Assembly: GCA_036009105.1 (NCBI GenBank)
Contig: DASYMJ010000043.1
Coordinates: 38,832-102,831 of the forward strand
Length of the DNA stretch: 64,000 nt
Source of the DNA: JAFAVZ01 sp036009105
GTDB taxonomy: Bacteria; Acidobacteriota; Thermoanaerobaculia; Gp7-AA8
Direction of reading: 5' to 3'
In this document: positions 8,661 through 16,575 of the stretch, in pieces
Layout of the letters: each line of letters starts with the position of its first letter
Numbering within the stretch: the stretch's first letter is position 1
Notes under the pieces: generated by a model
What the model saw: the letters and a program-made list of their open reading frames with translations, nothing else
Database searches by the model: none
What the model was told of the DNA's origin: nothing
Position numbers and translations under genes: made by a program

Positions 8661-11600
8661 CCGCCGAGTCGATGGCCGCGCGCCTGGCGCGCCTCACCCC
8701 GCAGGAGCGCGCCCGGCTCCTGCGCAGCGCCGCCGCTCGCGCGACGGCCGTTCCCCGCCGCCCGGCCGGGCAGAACGAGCTGCCGCTCTCGCCCGCGCAG
8801 CAGCGGATGTGGTTCCTGGAACAGCTGCAGCCGGGCGCGTATCACTCCTACGACTTCACGCGCCTCATCGGTCCGGTCGATGTGGCGCGCCTCGACGCCG
8901 CCTTCCGGGAGATCGTCCGCCGCCACGAGGCGCTGCGCACATCGTTCGTCAGCGTGGACGGCACGCCGCGGCAGCTCGTGCACGATGAGGTGCCGTTCTC
9001 CATCGCCTCCGTCACCGTGGAGGATCCCGAGGGTTTCGCGGACGCGGAGACCCTGCGCCCGTTCGATCTCACCCGGGCGCCTTTGCTGCGCGTGACGCTC
9101 GTGAACGGGCAACTGCTGCTGGTCACGCTGCATCACATCATCTCGGACGGCTGGTCGCTCGGCGTCCTCGATCAGGAGCTGCGCGCGCTGTACGCCGGTG
9201 CGTCGCTGCCGGAGCTGCCGGTGCAGTTCGGCGACGTCGTGTTGTGGCAGCAGTCGCGGACCGGGGAAGGCGTGGACTGGTGGAAGCAGACGCTGAGCGG
9301 CGTTCCCGACGTGCTCGACCTGCCCGCCGACCACCCGCGGCCGGCCGTGCAATCCTTCCGCGGCGCGCGCGTCACGCACACGGTTTCGCCTTCGCTTCTC
9401 GCGGAGCTGAACGAGCTCGCCCAGCGCGAACACGTCACGCTGTTCATGCTCCTGGTCGCCGCCTTCGACGTGCTGCTCTACCGCCACACCGGCCAGAGCG
9501 AGTTCGCCGTCGGGACGCCGGTCGCGAACCGCACGCCGGAGACCGAGCCGCTGATCGGCCTCTTCATCAACACCATCGCCCTGCGGGCGAACCTGAGCGA
9601 CGACCCATCGTTCCGCGAGCTGCTCGGGCGCGTGCGCGAGACGTCCCTCGAAGCGTTCGCCCATCAGGACGTGCCGTTCGACCGTGTGGTCGACGCCCTC
9701 GCATTACCGCGCAACGCCAATCGCACGCCGCTCTACCAGACCATGATCGTCCTCGGCGCGGGGCAGGGGAGCTACGCGCCGCTGGGCGACATCGAGCGGG
9801 TGCCGTATCACCCCCACTCCGCCTCCGCGCGCTTCGACCTGACGCTGTCGATGGCCATCGACGAGACCGGCCTGGTCTGCCTCTTCGACTACGCGGCCGA
9901 TCTGTTCGATCCGGCCACCGTCGAGGCCTTCGCGCGCCGCTACGAGATGCTGCTGCGCGGCGCGGCGGCTGATCCGAATACGGCGGTGTCTCGGCTGCCG
10001 CTGATGGATGCCGCCGAGCGCGGTGTCATCCTGAGCCGCGCGGCCGGCGAAGGATCCGTACCGCTCCTGCGCGATACGACGCTCCACGCACTTTTCCAGG
10101 AACAGGCCGCCCGCACGCCCGACACGCCCGCGGTGAACGACGTGACGTACGGGGAGCTCGACCGCTGGTCGGACGAGATCGCCGCCACCATCGACACCCA
10201 CCTCGTCCCCTTCCTCGCCGACCGCACGCCGGCCGCGATCGCGCAACTGCTCGGCATCCTCAAGGCGGGCGCCGCCTACCTCCCCATCGATCCCGCCACG
10301 CCGCGGGAGCGCCTCGACTGGCTCGTCGCGGACAGCAAGTCGGTGGCGCCGGGCGACAACGCATACGTGATCTACACCTCCGGTTCCACCGGCACGCCGA
10401 AAGGCGTCGTGGTCAGCCACCGCTCCGCGGTCAACCTGACCCTGGCTTTCGCGCAAAGCCATCAGTTTGCAGGTCACCGCCTGCTGATGATCCCGCCGCT
10501 GCACTTCGACGCCTCGGTGGGCGACGTCTTCCCCGCCCTCGCCACCGGCGCGACGCTCATCCTCCATCCGTCGCCCGCCGACCTCGACGCCCGCGCGCTG
10601 GCCCGCTTCTGCAACGAGCAGGGCGTCACCGCCATCGACGCGCCGGCCGCGCTCTGGCGCCGCTGGGCCGCGGAGTGGCAGCCCATCCCCGCGCTGCGCC
10701 TGATGATGGTGGGCGGTGAGTCGGTGCCGGTGGATGAAGTGCGCCGCTTCGCGCGCCTGACGAACAACCAGGTCCGCTTCGTCAACCACTACGGCCCGAC
10801 CGAAGCGACGGTCTGCGCCACGACCTATCACACCGTCGACGCGAGCGAGTGCACCACGACCGAGCTCCCCATCGGCAAGCCGATCGCGAACGTCTCCGCA
10901 TACGTCCTCGACCAGCACCTCCAGCCGGTGCCGCGGGGCATCGCGGGCGAGCTGTACATCGGCGGCGCCGGCGTGGCGCGCTATCACGGCCGGGAAGAGT
11001 TCCTCCCCAACCCGTTCGGCGAGGGCCGCCTCTATCGCACCGGCGACCTGGCCCGCCGCCTCGCCTCGGGCGACCTCCTCTTCCTCGGCCGCGCCGACCG
11101 GCAGATCAAGCTGCGCGGCTTCCGCATCGAGCCGGGGGAGATCGAGGCCGCCATCCTCGCCCACGCCGGCATCCGCGCTGCGATCGTGATCAAGCGCGAG
11201 GAGCGGCTCGTCGCCTATGTCGTCGGCGAGACGGAGCTGCAGTTGCACGACCGCCTGCCGGAGTACATGGTGCCGTCCGCGATCGTGCGCCTCGAGGCGC
11301 TCCCGCTGACGAGCAACGGCAAGGTGGACCTCAACGCGTTGCCCGCTCCCCCCCGCACGACCACCAGTTCCCGCGCGCCCCGCAACGAGACGGAGCGCGA
11401 GCTGCTGCGCATCTGGTGCGAGGTGTTGCAGGCAGACGGCCTCGGCATCGACGACTTCTTCGCGCACGGCGGCGACTCCCTCCGCACCATGCCCCTGGTG
11501 TTCAAGGTGCGGGAGCGCTTCGGCGCCGACCTCCCGCTCAGCTCCGTCTTCCGCGCCCCGACCGTGGCGCGCTTCGCCGCGCTCCTCACGCACGGAGCGC

Positions 11601-12712
11601 AGGCGGACGATCTGGAATCGAAAATCGGCACGTTCCGGGCGCCGGCCATCCGGCGCGCAAACATGCCGCCGAAGAACGTCCTCATCACCGGCGCCACCGG
11701 CTTCCTCGGCGCGTTCCTCCTCGACGAGCTGCAGCGCTCCACGAACGCCACCATCTACGCGCTCGTCCGCGCGGCGAACAAGGCAGACGCGATGCGTCGC
11801 ATCCGGGAGAACCTCGCTTCTTACGGTCTGACGCCGGATGAGAAACGCATCGTTCCTCTGCTCGGAGACCTGGCCGAGCCGGGTCTCGGCATCACCGAGA
11901 ACCTGGACGCCATCGACGTGATCTATCACAACGGCGGCGCGGTGAACTTCATCGCGCCGTACGAGCGCCTCGCCGCGGCGAACGTGGACGGCACCCGCAC
12001 GGTGCTGGCCATGGGCCGGCCGGTGCACGTCGTCTCCACCCTGGGCGTCCATTTCACCAAGCCGCGCATCGGCCAAGTGGTGACCGAACAGGATCCCCTG
12101 CCGCCCGGCAAAGACATCCTGGGCGGCTACAACGAGACGAAGTGGGTCGCCGACCGCGTGGCCCAGCTGGCCCGCGAGGCCGGCGTGCCGGTCTCCATCC
12201 ATCGCCCGGCGCGCATCACCGGCGACAGCCGCACTGGCGCGCTCAACCCGGCCGATCTCTTTTACAGCTGGATCAAAGGCTGCGTGCAGCTGGGCAGCTT
12301 CCCGGACGACGCGCCGCTGCTGAACATGGCGCCGGTCGACCACATCGCCCGCTCCATCGTCGCAATCTCCCTGCACATCGAGCAACCGGCCGACTACCAC
12401 TACTTCAACAACCGCATGCTGCCGCTGGAGACGCTCGTCTCCACGCTCCGCCGCCGCGGCTTCGAAGCCTCCATCAAGCCGTACCGGCAGTGGATCGAAC
12501 AGCTGCGCCACGCGCCGGAGAACCCGCTGGCGAAGTACCTGGCTCTGATGGAAGAGCCGGACCAGGGCGAGCCGGTGTTCGACTGCACGCGCACCGAAAA
12601 CGCGCTGGCCCGGCTCGGCATCCTCTGTCCGGCGGCGGATGAAGCCCTGCTCGGCCTCTACCTCGACCAGCTCCTGCCCGAGCCGGCCATCGCCATGAAA
12701 GGACACCCATGA
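8657..12712 (+). CDS. Nonribosomal peptide synthetase module 3 with terminal thioester reductase (C-A-PCP-R)
   Basis: 1351 residues from a TTG start that overlaps the previous stop (TTGA) and has a GGAGGG ribosome site upstream; its N-terminus then aligns with modules 1 and 2. An ATG at 8672 is the alternative. The condensation domain carries HHIISDG at 159-165. The adenylation domain (A3 at about 573, YGPTEATVC, NGKVD) has an unusually short first half, lacking about 20 residues before A3. The carrier motif is HGGDSL (Ser about 941). From about 1008 to the end is a thioester reductase: nucleotide-binding TGATGFLG, then the catalytic Tyr1158-x3-Lys1162 pair. Reductase domains release the chain with NAD(P)H as an aldehyde or alcohol instead of hydrolysing it. 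The specificity code (D-A-G-D-M-G-H-V-C-K by hand) matches no residue I recognise. A half copy of a family A repeat lies in the C-A linker. Confidence 0.95.
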   Translation: MTAESMAARLARLTPQERARLLRSAAARATAVPRRPAGQNELPLSPAQQRMWFLEQLQPGAYHSYDFTRLIGPVDVARLDAAFREIVRRHEALRTSFVSVDGTPRQLVHDEVPFSIASVTVEDPEGFADAETLRPFDLTRAPLLRVTLVNGQLLLVTLHHIISDGWSLGVLDQELRALYAGASLPELPVQFGDVVLWQQSRTGEGVDWWKQTLSGVPDVLDLPADHPRPAVQSFRGARVTHTVSPSLLAELNELAQREHVTLFMLLVAAFDVLLYRHTGQSEFAVGTPVANRTPETEPLIGLFINTIALRANLSDDPSFRELLGRVRETSLEAFAHQDVPFDRVVDALALPRNANRTPLYQTMIVLGAGQGSYAPLGDIERVPYHPHSASARFDLTLSMAIDETGLVCLFDYAADLFDPATVEAFARRYEMLLRGAAADPNTAVSRLPLMDAAERGVILSRAAGEGSVPLLRDTTLHALFQEQAARTPDTPAVNDVTYGELDRWSDEIAATIDTHLVPFLADRTPAAIAQLLGILKAGAAYLPIDPATPRERLDWLVADSKSVAPGDNAYVIYTSGSTGTPKGVVVSHRSAVNLTLAFAQSHQFAGHRLLMIPPLHFDASVGDVFPALATGATLILHPSPADLDARALARFCNEQGVTAIDAPAALWRRWAAEWQPIPALRLMMVGGESVPVDEVRRFARLTNNQVRFVNHYGPTEATVCATTYHTVDASECTTTELPIGKPIANVSAYVLDQHLQPVPRGIAGELYIGGAGVARYHGREEFLPNPFGEGRLYRTGDLARRLASGDLLFLGRADRQIKLRGFRIEPGEIEAAILAHAGIRAAIVIKREERLVAYVVGETELQLHDRLPEYMVPSAIVRLEALPLTSNGKVDLNALPAPPRTTTSSRAPRNETERELLRIWCEVLQADGLGIDDFFAHGGDSLRTMPLVFKVRERFGADLPLSSVFRAPTVARFAALLTHGAQADDLESKIGTFRAPAIRRANMPPKNVLITGATGFLGAFLLDELQRSTNATIYALVRAANKADAMRRIRENLASYGLTPDEKRIVPLLGDLAEPGLGITENLDAIDVIYHNGGAVNFIAPYERLAAANVDGTRTVLAMGRPVHVVSTLGVHFTKPRIGQVVTEQDPLPPGKDILGGYNETKWVADRVAQLAREAGVPVSIHRPARITGDSRTGALNPADLFYSWIKGCVQLGSFPDDAPLLNMAPVDHIARSIVAISLHIEQPADYHYFNNRMLPLETLVSTLRRRGFEASIKPYRQWIEQLRHAPENPLAKYLALMEEPDQGEPVFDCTRTENALARLGILCPAADEALLGLYLDQLLPEPAIAMKGHP
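10023..10065. repeat. Half copy of family A repeat inside NRPS module 3
   Basis: Begins GTGTCATCCTGAGCCGCG and continues through GAAGGATCCGTACCG, the left half of the family A element; the right arm is missing. It is translated in frame as about 14 residues (GVILSRAAGEGSV..) in the condensation-adenylation linker, where module 2 has an unrelated linker. Confidence 0.75.
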
Positions 12713-14022
12713 CCCGCCGCCGCGCATTTCTCTGGATCTGGATCGGGCAGCTGATCTCCGTGATCGGCTCGCGCCTTTCCACGTTCGCCGTCGGCATCTG
12801 GGTCCTGCAGAAGACCGGCTCGACGACGCAGTACGCCTTCATCTTCATCTGCATGGCCGTGCCGGCCCTGCTCCTCGCGCCGTTCGCCGGCGCGCTCGTC
12901 GACCGCTGGGACCGGCGCAAGGTGATGATCGCCGCCGACGCGCTGGCCGCCTTCACCGTGCTCGGCCTCGGCATGCTGCTCTACCTCGACGCGCTCGAGC
13001 TGTGGCAGATCTACGTCGCCGCCGGCCTGCAGGCGGTCGCCACCGGCTTCCAGATCCCCGCCTACATGGCCAGCATCCCGCTGCTCGTGCCGAAGGAGCA
13101 GCTCGCCCGCGCGAACGGCATGGTGCAGACCGCGTTTGCCGCCGCGCAGATCGTCGGCCCCGCGCTGGCAGGCGTGCTGGTGAGCACCATCTCGCTCTAC
13201 GGCGTCCTGTTCGTCGACTTCGTCACGTTCGTGGCCGGCATCATCGCCCTCCTCGTGGTCGACGTCCCGCGCCCCGCGGCCGGCGAGCACGAAGAGAAGG
13301 CGCCAGCGCTGTGGCAGGAGGCGGCGGAAGGCTTCCGCTTCGTCCGCGAGCGGGGCGGCCTCCTCGGCCTGCTCACCCTCTTCGGTTTCACGAACTTCCT
13401 CTTCGGCATCGTCAGCATCCTCATCACGCCGATGGTCCTCTCCTTCACGAACGCCGCGGGCCTCGGCATGCAGATGTCGATCGGCGGCTGCGGCCTGCTC
13501 CTGGGCGGCGTCCTGATGAGCGCCTGGGGCGGCCCGAAGCGGCGCATCCACGGCGTGCTCGCCTCCACCGTGTTCGCCGGCCTGATGCTGGCCATGCACG
13601 GCCTGCGCGCGGACATCTGGTTCGTCTCGGCGATGGGCTTCTTCTTCTTCATCTCCCTGCCGATCATGAACGCCTCCCAGGATTCGATCTGGCAGACCAA
13701 GGTGCCGGCCGCGCTGCAGGGGCGCTGCTTCGCCATCCAGCGCGTTTTGTCCGAGGCGGCGATGCCGATCGGTTTCTGCATCGCGGGCCCGCTGGCGGAT
13801 CGCGTGTTCGAGCCGCTCCTGAGGCCGGGCGGTCCGCTGGCCGATTCCGTCGGCCGCGTGATCGGCGTCGGCCCCGGACGCGGCATCGCCCTGATCTTCA
13901 TCGTCTCGGGCTTGACCATGGCGCTGGCCGGACTGGTCGGCTACGCCATGCGCGGGCTGCGCAACGTCGAGACCGATCTTGCCGACGCGCCGGTCGAGCC
14001 GGCGCCCGCTGTCGCTGCATGA
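12709..14022 (+). CDS. MFS exporter, EntS-like
   Basis: A 437-residue major facilitator protein with about 12 hydrophobic segments and the loop 2-3 signature (GALVDRWDRRKVM, residues about 62-74) of the MFS_3 / enterobactin-exporter type. Such proteins sit in the inner membrane and are often encoded beside NRPS genes to export the peptide. The start overlaps the reductase gene stop (ATGA) and is preceded by AAAGGACA, so translation is probably coupled. Export of this cluster's product is inferred from family and position; the substrate is unknown. Confidence 0.9.
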   Translation: MTRRRAFLWIWIGQLISVIGSRLSTFAVGIWVLQKTGSTTQYAFIFICMAVPALLLAPFAGALVDRWDRRKVMIAADALAAFTVLGLGMLLYLDALELWQIYVAAGLQAVATGFQIPAYMASIPLLVPKEQLARANGMVQTAFAAAQIVGPALAGVLVSTISLYGVLFVDFVTFVAGIIALLVVDVPRPAAGEHEEKAPALWQEAAEGFRFVRERGGLLGLLTLFGFTNFLFGIVSILITPMVLSFTNAAGLGMQMSIGGCGLLLGGVLMSAWGGPKRRIHGVLASTVFAGLMLAMHGLRADIWFVSAMGFFFFISLPIMNASQDSIWQTKVPAALQGRCFAIQRVLSEAAMPIGFCIAGPLADRVFEPLLRPGGPLADSVGRVIGVGPGRGIALIFIVSGLTMALAGLVGYAMRGLRNVETDLADAPVEPAPAVAA

Positions 14023-14036
14023 GTCCCGGAGAATCT

Positions 14037-14816
14037 ATGAGCGCAGACGACACTCACGAAAAAGCAATGGCCGCCGGTTGCCCCCACGCCACGCGCGCCG
14101 CGAGCCTTTCCATCCGTTCCGAGTCCCCCTCGGCGCCGGTCTCGCCCGAGCTTTTCACCATCAACCAGGTGGAGACGCTGATGGCGCCCGAGCATCCGCT
14201 GGCCGTCACCGCCAAATGGATGCGCCGTTTCCTGGCCCGGCCGCATCGCGAGCTCGGCCGCCCCGGCCCGGTCTGCCCCTTCGTCCCCGGCGCCATCGTG
14301 CAGGACACCATCTGGATGGCCGACTGCTCCCTCGGGCGCGGCGACCGGCAGGCCATCATCGAGATCATCGGCCTCTTCCGCGACCTCTTCCTCAACCTAG
14401 AGCCGAAGGGGGGCGATGCCGCGGCCTGGAAGGCGATGGTCATCGTCTTCCCGAACGTAGCCATCGAAGACGCGGATGTGATCGACCAGGTGCAGTCGGA
14501 GCTGAAAGCGCGCTTCGTCGACGCCGGCCTCATGATCGGCGAGTTCCACGAGCGGAACGAGAGCCCCGGCCTGCGCAACGACAACTTCCGCCCGCTGCGC
14601 AGCCCCATCCCGGCCCTGGCCATCCGCCACATGGTGGAGACCGACCTGCCGTTCCTCTACCGCACCCTCTATCCGCCGCCGTTGCGCGCGGAGTTCATCC
14701 GCTCCTATCTGCGCCGCCTGGGCGGCACGATCAGCCGCAACAACTTCGACGCGGCGCTCGACGCGCTCGTGCTGGCGGAGATCGCCATCCGCACTCCGGA
14801 AGAGGTGACGACCTGA
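14037..14816 (+). CDS. Uncharacterised NRPS-cluster protein (possibly DUF6875)
   Basis: 259 residues, soluble, no signal peptide or membrane segment. Notable segments are GPVCPFVPGAIVQDTIWMA near 80 and RSPIPALAIRHMVETDLPFL near 195. I recall this CPFVP..DTIWMA pattern from a family called DUF6875, but that name is from memory and must be checked. Start ATG 14037 is chosen because GGAGA lies 5-8 bases upstream; an in-frame ATG at 14019 overlapping the exporter stop would add six residues. It lies between the exporter and the FAD hydroxylase in the same operon, so a part in precursor supply or tailoring is likely, but no reaction can be read from the sequence. Confidence 0.75.
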   Translation: MSADDTHEKAMAAGCPHATRAASLSIRSESPSAPVSPELFTINQVETLMAPEHPLAVTAKWMRRFLARPHRELGRPGPVCPFVPGAIVQDTIWMADCSLGRGDRQAIIEIIGLFRDLFLNLEPKGGDAAAWKAMVIVFPNVAIEDADVIDQVQSELKARFVDAGLMIGEFHERNESPGLRNDNFRPLRSPIPALAIRHMVETDLPFLYRTLYPPPLRAEFIRSYLRRLGGTISRNNFDAALDALVLAEIAIRTPEEVTT

Positions 14817-14818
14817 CC

Positions 14819-16132
14819 ATGGATCACGTCGCGGTCATCGGCGGCGGGCTGGCCGGCTCGCTCTTCGCGCTGCGCCTGGCCCGGCAGGGGCATCGCGTCG
14901 ACGTGTACGAGCGGCGTCCCGATCCGCGCCTGCGCCGCGGCGAAGGCGGCCGGTCGATCAACCTGGGCCTTTCCAAGCGCGGCATCGCCGCGCTGGGCGA
15001 GGTCGGCCTGCGCGAGGAGGTGCTCTCGCTCGCCGTGCCGATGGAGGGCCGCGTGATCCACACCCTGGACGGCGTGGAGCGCTTCCAGCCGTACGGCAAG
15101 AACCGCCAGGAAGTGCTGCACTCCATCGACCGCAACGAGCTGAACGACCTGCTCCTCGATCGCGCCGAGGCTCATTCGCAGGTGCGTCTGCACTTCGAGC
15201 ATCGCTGCGTCGGCGTCGATGCTGCCGCGCGCACCATCCTGGTCGCGGATGCTTCCGGCGCGGTCAGGCCGGTCAGCGCCGACTGGGCGGTCGGCGCGGA
15301 TGGGGCGTTCTCCAAGATCCGGGAGGAGATGCAGCGCGGCCAGCGGGCGAACTTCAGCAAGGAGTTCCTGGAGTGGGGCTACAAGGAGCTGAACCTCCCC
15401 GCCCGCGCCGACGGCACTTCGCAGCTGCGCCTGAACGCCCTGCACGTGTGGCCGCGGGGCCACTGCCTCATCGTGTCCCACGCCAACCGCAACGGCTCGC
15501 ACACCCTGACGCTGTTCCTGCCGTTTGAAGGCGCCGACAGCTTCGCCACCCTGCGCACGCCATCCGACATCAGCTCCTTCTTCGCCCGCTACTTCCCCGA
15601 CCTCGTGCCGCTGTTGCCCGAGCTGCTGTCGCAGTGGGAGAGCCACCCGGTCGGCTCGCTCGTCACCACCCGCACCACGCCGTGGCACCTGGCGGATTGG
15701 ATCGTCCTCGTCGGCGATGCCTGCCACGCCGTCTATCCGTTCTACGGGCAGGGGATGAACTCCGCGTTCGAGGACTGCTCCGCCCTCGCCGCCGCCCTGG
15801 CCGCCCACCCGGCCCGCCTGGATGCCTTTCGCGCCTACGAGCGCTCCCGCCGCCCCCACACCGACACGCTGGCCGAGCTCTCCAAGGAGAACTTCGTCGA
15901 GCTCCGCCAGCGCGTGCAGTCGCCCCTTTTCGTCCTGCGCAAACGGATGGACGTCTGGCTCAACCGCCTCGCGCCGTCGACCTGGCTCCCCCTCTACACG
16001 ATGATCGCCCACACCACGATGCCGTACGGCGACGCCCTGGCCCGCGCGCGGCGGCAGGACCGGTTGCTGTTGTCGCTGGCCGGCGCCTGCGGGGTGGCAG
16101 TGCTGGGGGCGCTGGCGCTGCTATTGGGGTAA
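14819..16132 (+). CDS. Kynurenine 3-monooxygenase-like FAD hydroxylase
   Basis: 437 residues. The N-terminal FAD-binding fold has GGGLAG at about 8-13; RSINLGLSKRG near 45-55 is the kynurenine 3-monooxygenase hallmark; GDACHAVYPFYGQGMNSAFEDC near 300 is the second flavin motif, almost the family consensus. The hydrophobic tail (last 20 residues) matches the C-terminal membrane-associated helix known in this family. These enzymes hydroxylate L-kynurenine at C3 with NADPH and O2. Two bases separate it from the previous gene and nothing on the strand follows it before a repeat, so it ends the NRPS operon. No tryptophan dioxygenase or kynureninase is visible, so it may make an aromatic building block from imported or chromosomal kynurenine, or hydroxylate the peptide. 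Confidence 0.9.
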   Translation: MDHVAVIGGGLAGSLFALRLARQGHRVDVYERRPDPRLRRGEGGRSINLGLSKRGIAALGEVGLREEVLSLAVPMEGRVIHTLDGVERFQPYGKNRQEVLHSIDRNELNDLLLDRAEAHSQVRLHFEHRCVGVDAAARTILVADASGAVRPVSADWAVGADGAFSKIREEMQRGQRANFSKEFLEWGYKELNLPARADGTSQLRLNALHVWPRGHCLIVSHANRNGSHTLTLFLPFEGADSFATLRTPSDISSFFARYFPDLVPLLPELLSQWESHPVGSLVTTRTTPWHLADWIVLVGDACHAVYPFYGQGMNSAFEDCSALAAALAAHPARLDAFRAYERSRRPHTDTLAELSKENFVELRQRVQSPLFVLRKRMDVWLNRLAPSTWLPLYTMIAHTTMPYGDALARARRQDRLLLSLAGACGVAVLGALALLLG

Positions 16133-16138
16133 GGTACC

Positions 16139-16238
16139 GTGTCATCCTGAGCCGCGGAGACGGCGAAGGATCCGTACCGATCTTGCGCCGCGCCTGAAGG
16201 TTCGGATCCTTCGTCCTCTTCGGGACTCAGGATGACAC
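16139..16238. repeat. Family A palindromic repeat
   Basis: About 100 bases, ends GTGTCATCCTGAG / CTCAGGATGACAC, inner GAAGGATCCGTACC and GGATCCTTCG arms. It fills the gap between the NRPS operon and the MmcQ-like gene, where it could act as a strong hairpin after the operon. Its right end contains an ATG (16232) in frame with the next gene. Confidence 0.9.
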
Positions 16239-16240
16239 CC

Positions 16241-16561
16241 ATGCCCGTCACCTTCGACACCGTCCGCGAAGTCGCCCTCGCCATGCCGAACGTGGTGGAG
16301 GGCACCTCGTACGGCACGCCGGCGCTGCGGGTGAAGACGAAGTTCCTGGCCCGGCTGCGGGAGGATGGGGACTCCGTCGCGTTCCGGGTCGGGTTCGATG
16401 AGCGGGACCTGTTGATGGCGGCGAAGCCCGACACCTTCTTCATCACCGATCACTACCGCGGCTATCCGGCCGTGTTGCTGCGGCTCTCCCGGGCCACGCG
16501 CGAGGATGTGGCGGAGATCGTCCGCCTGGCCTTCGCGGCGGTGACGGCGAAACGGCGATGA
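16241..16561 (+). CDS. MmcQ/YjbR family protein
   Basis: 106 residues with the family pattern: FDTVREVALAMPNVVEGTSYGTPALRVKTKFLARL, then FRVGFDERDLLMAAKP and a FFITDHYRGYPAVLLRL segment. Members are small CyaY-like fold proteins annotated as DNA-binding, with little functional evidence. ATG 16241 is taken as the start because relatives begin about there; ATG 16232, donated by the repeat, would add three residues. It converges with the RND permease gene, 14 bases between stops. Confidence 0.88.
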   Translation: MPVTFDTVREVALAMPNVVEGTSYGTPALRVKTKFLARLREDGDSVAFRVGFDERDLLMAAKPDTFFITDHYRGYPAVLLRLSRATREDVAEIVRLAFAAVTAKRR

Positions 16562-16575
16562 TCGCCGCATGCCGC

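Noticed and set aside
16139..16238. Family A repeats as rho-independent terminators
   Set aside because: They form long hairpins but lack a following T-run and also occur within reading frames, so terminator function was not called, though it may occur by chance after operons.
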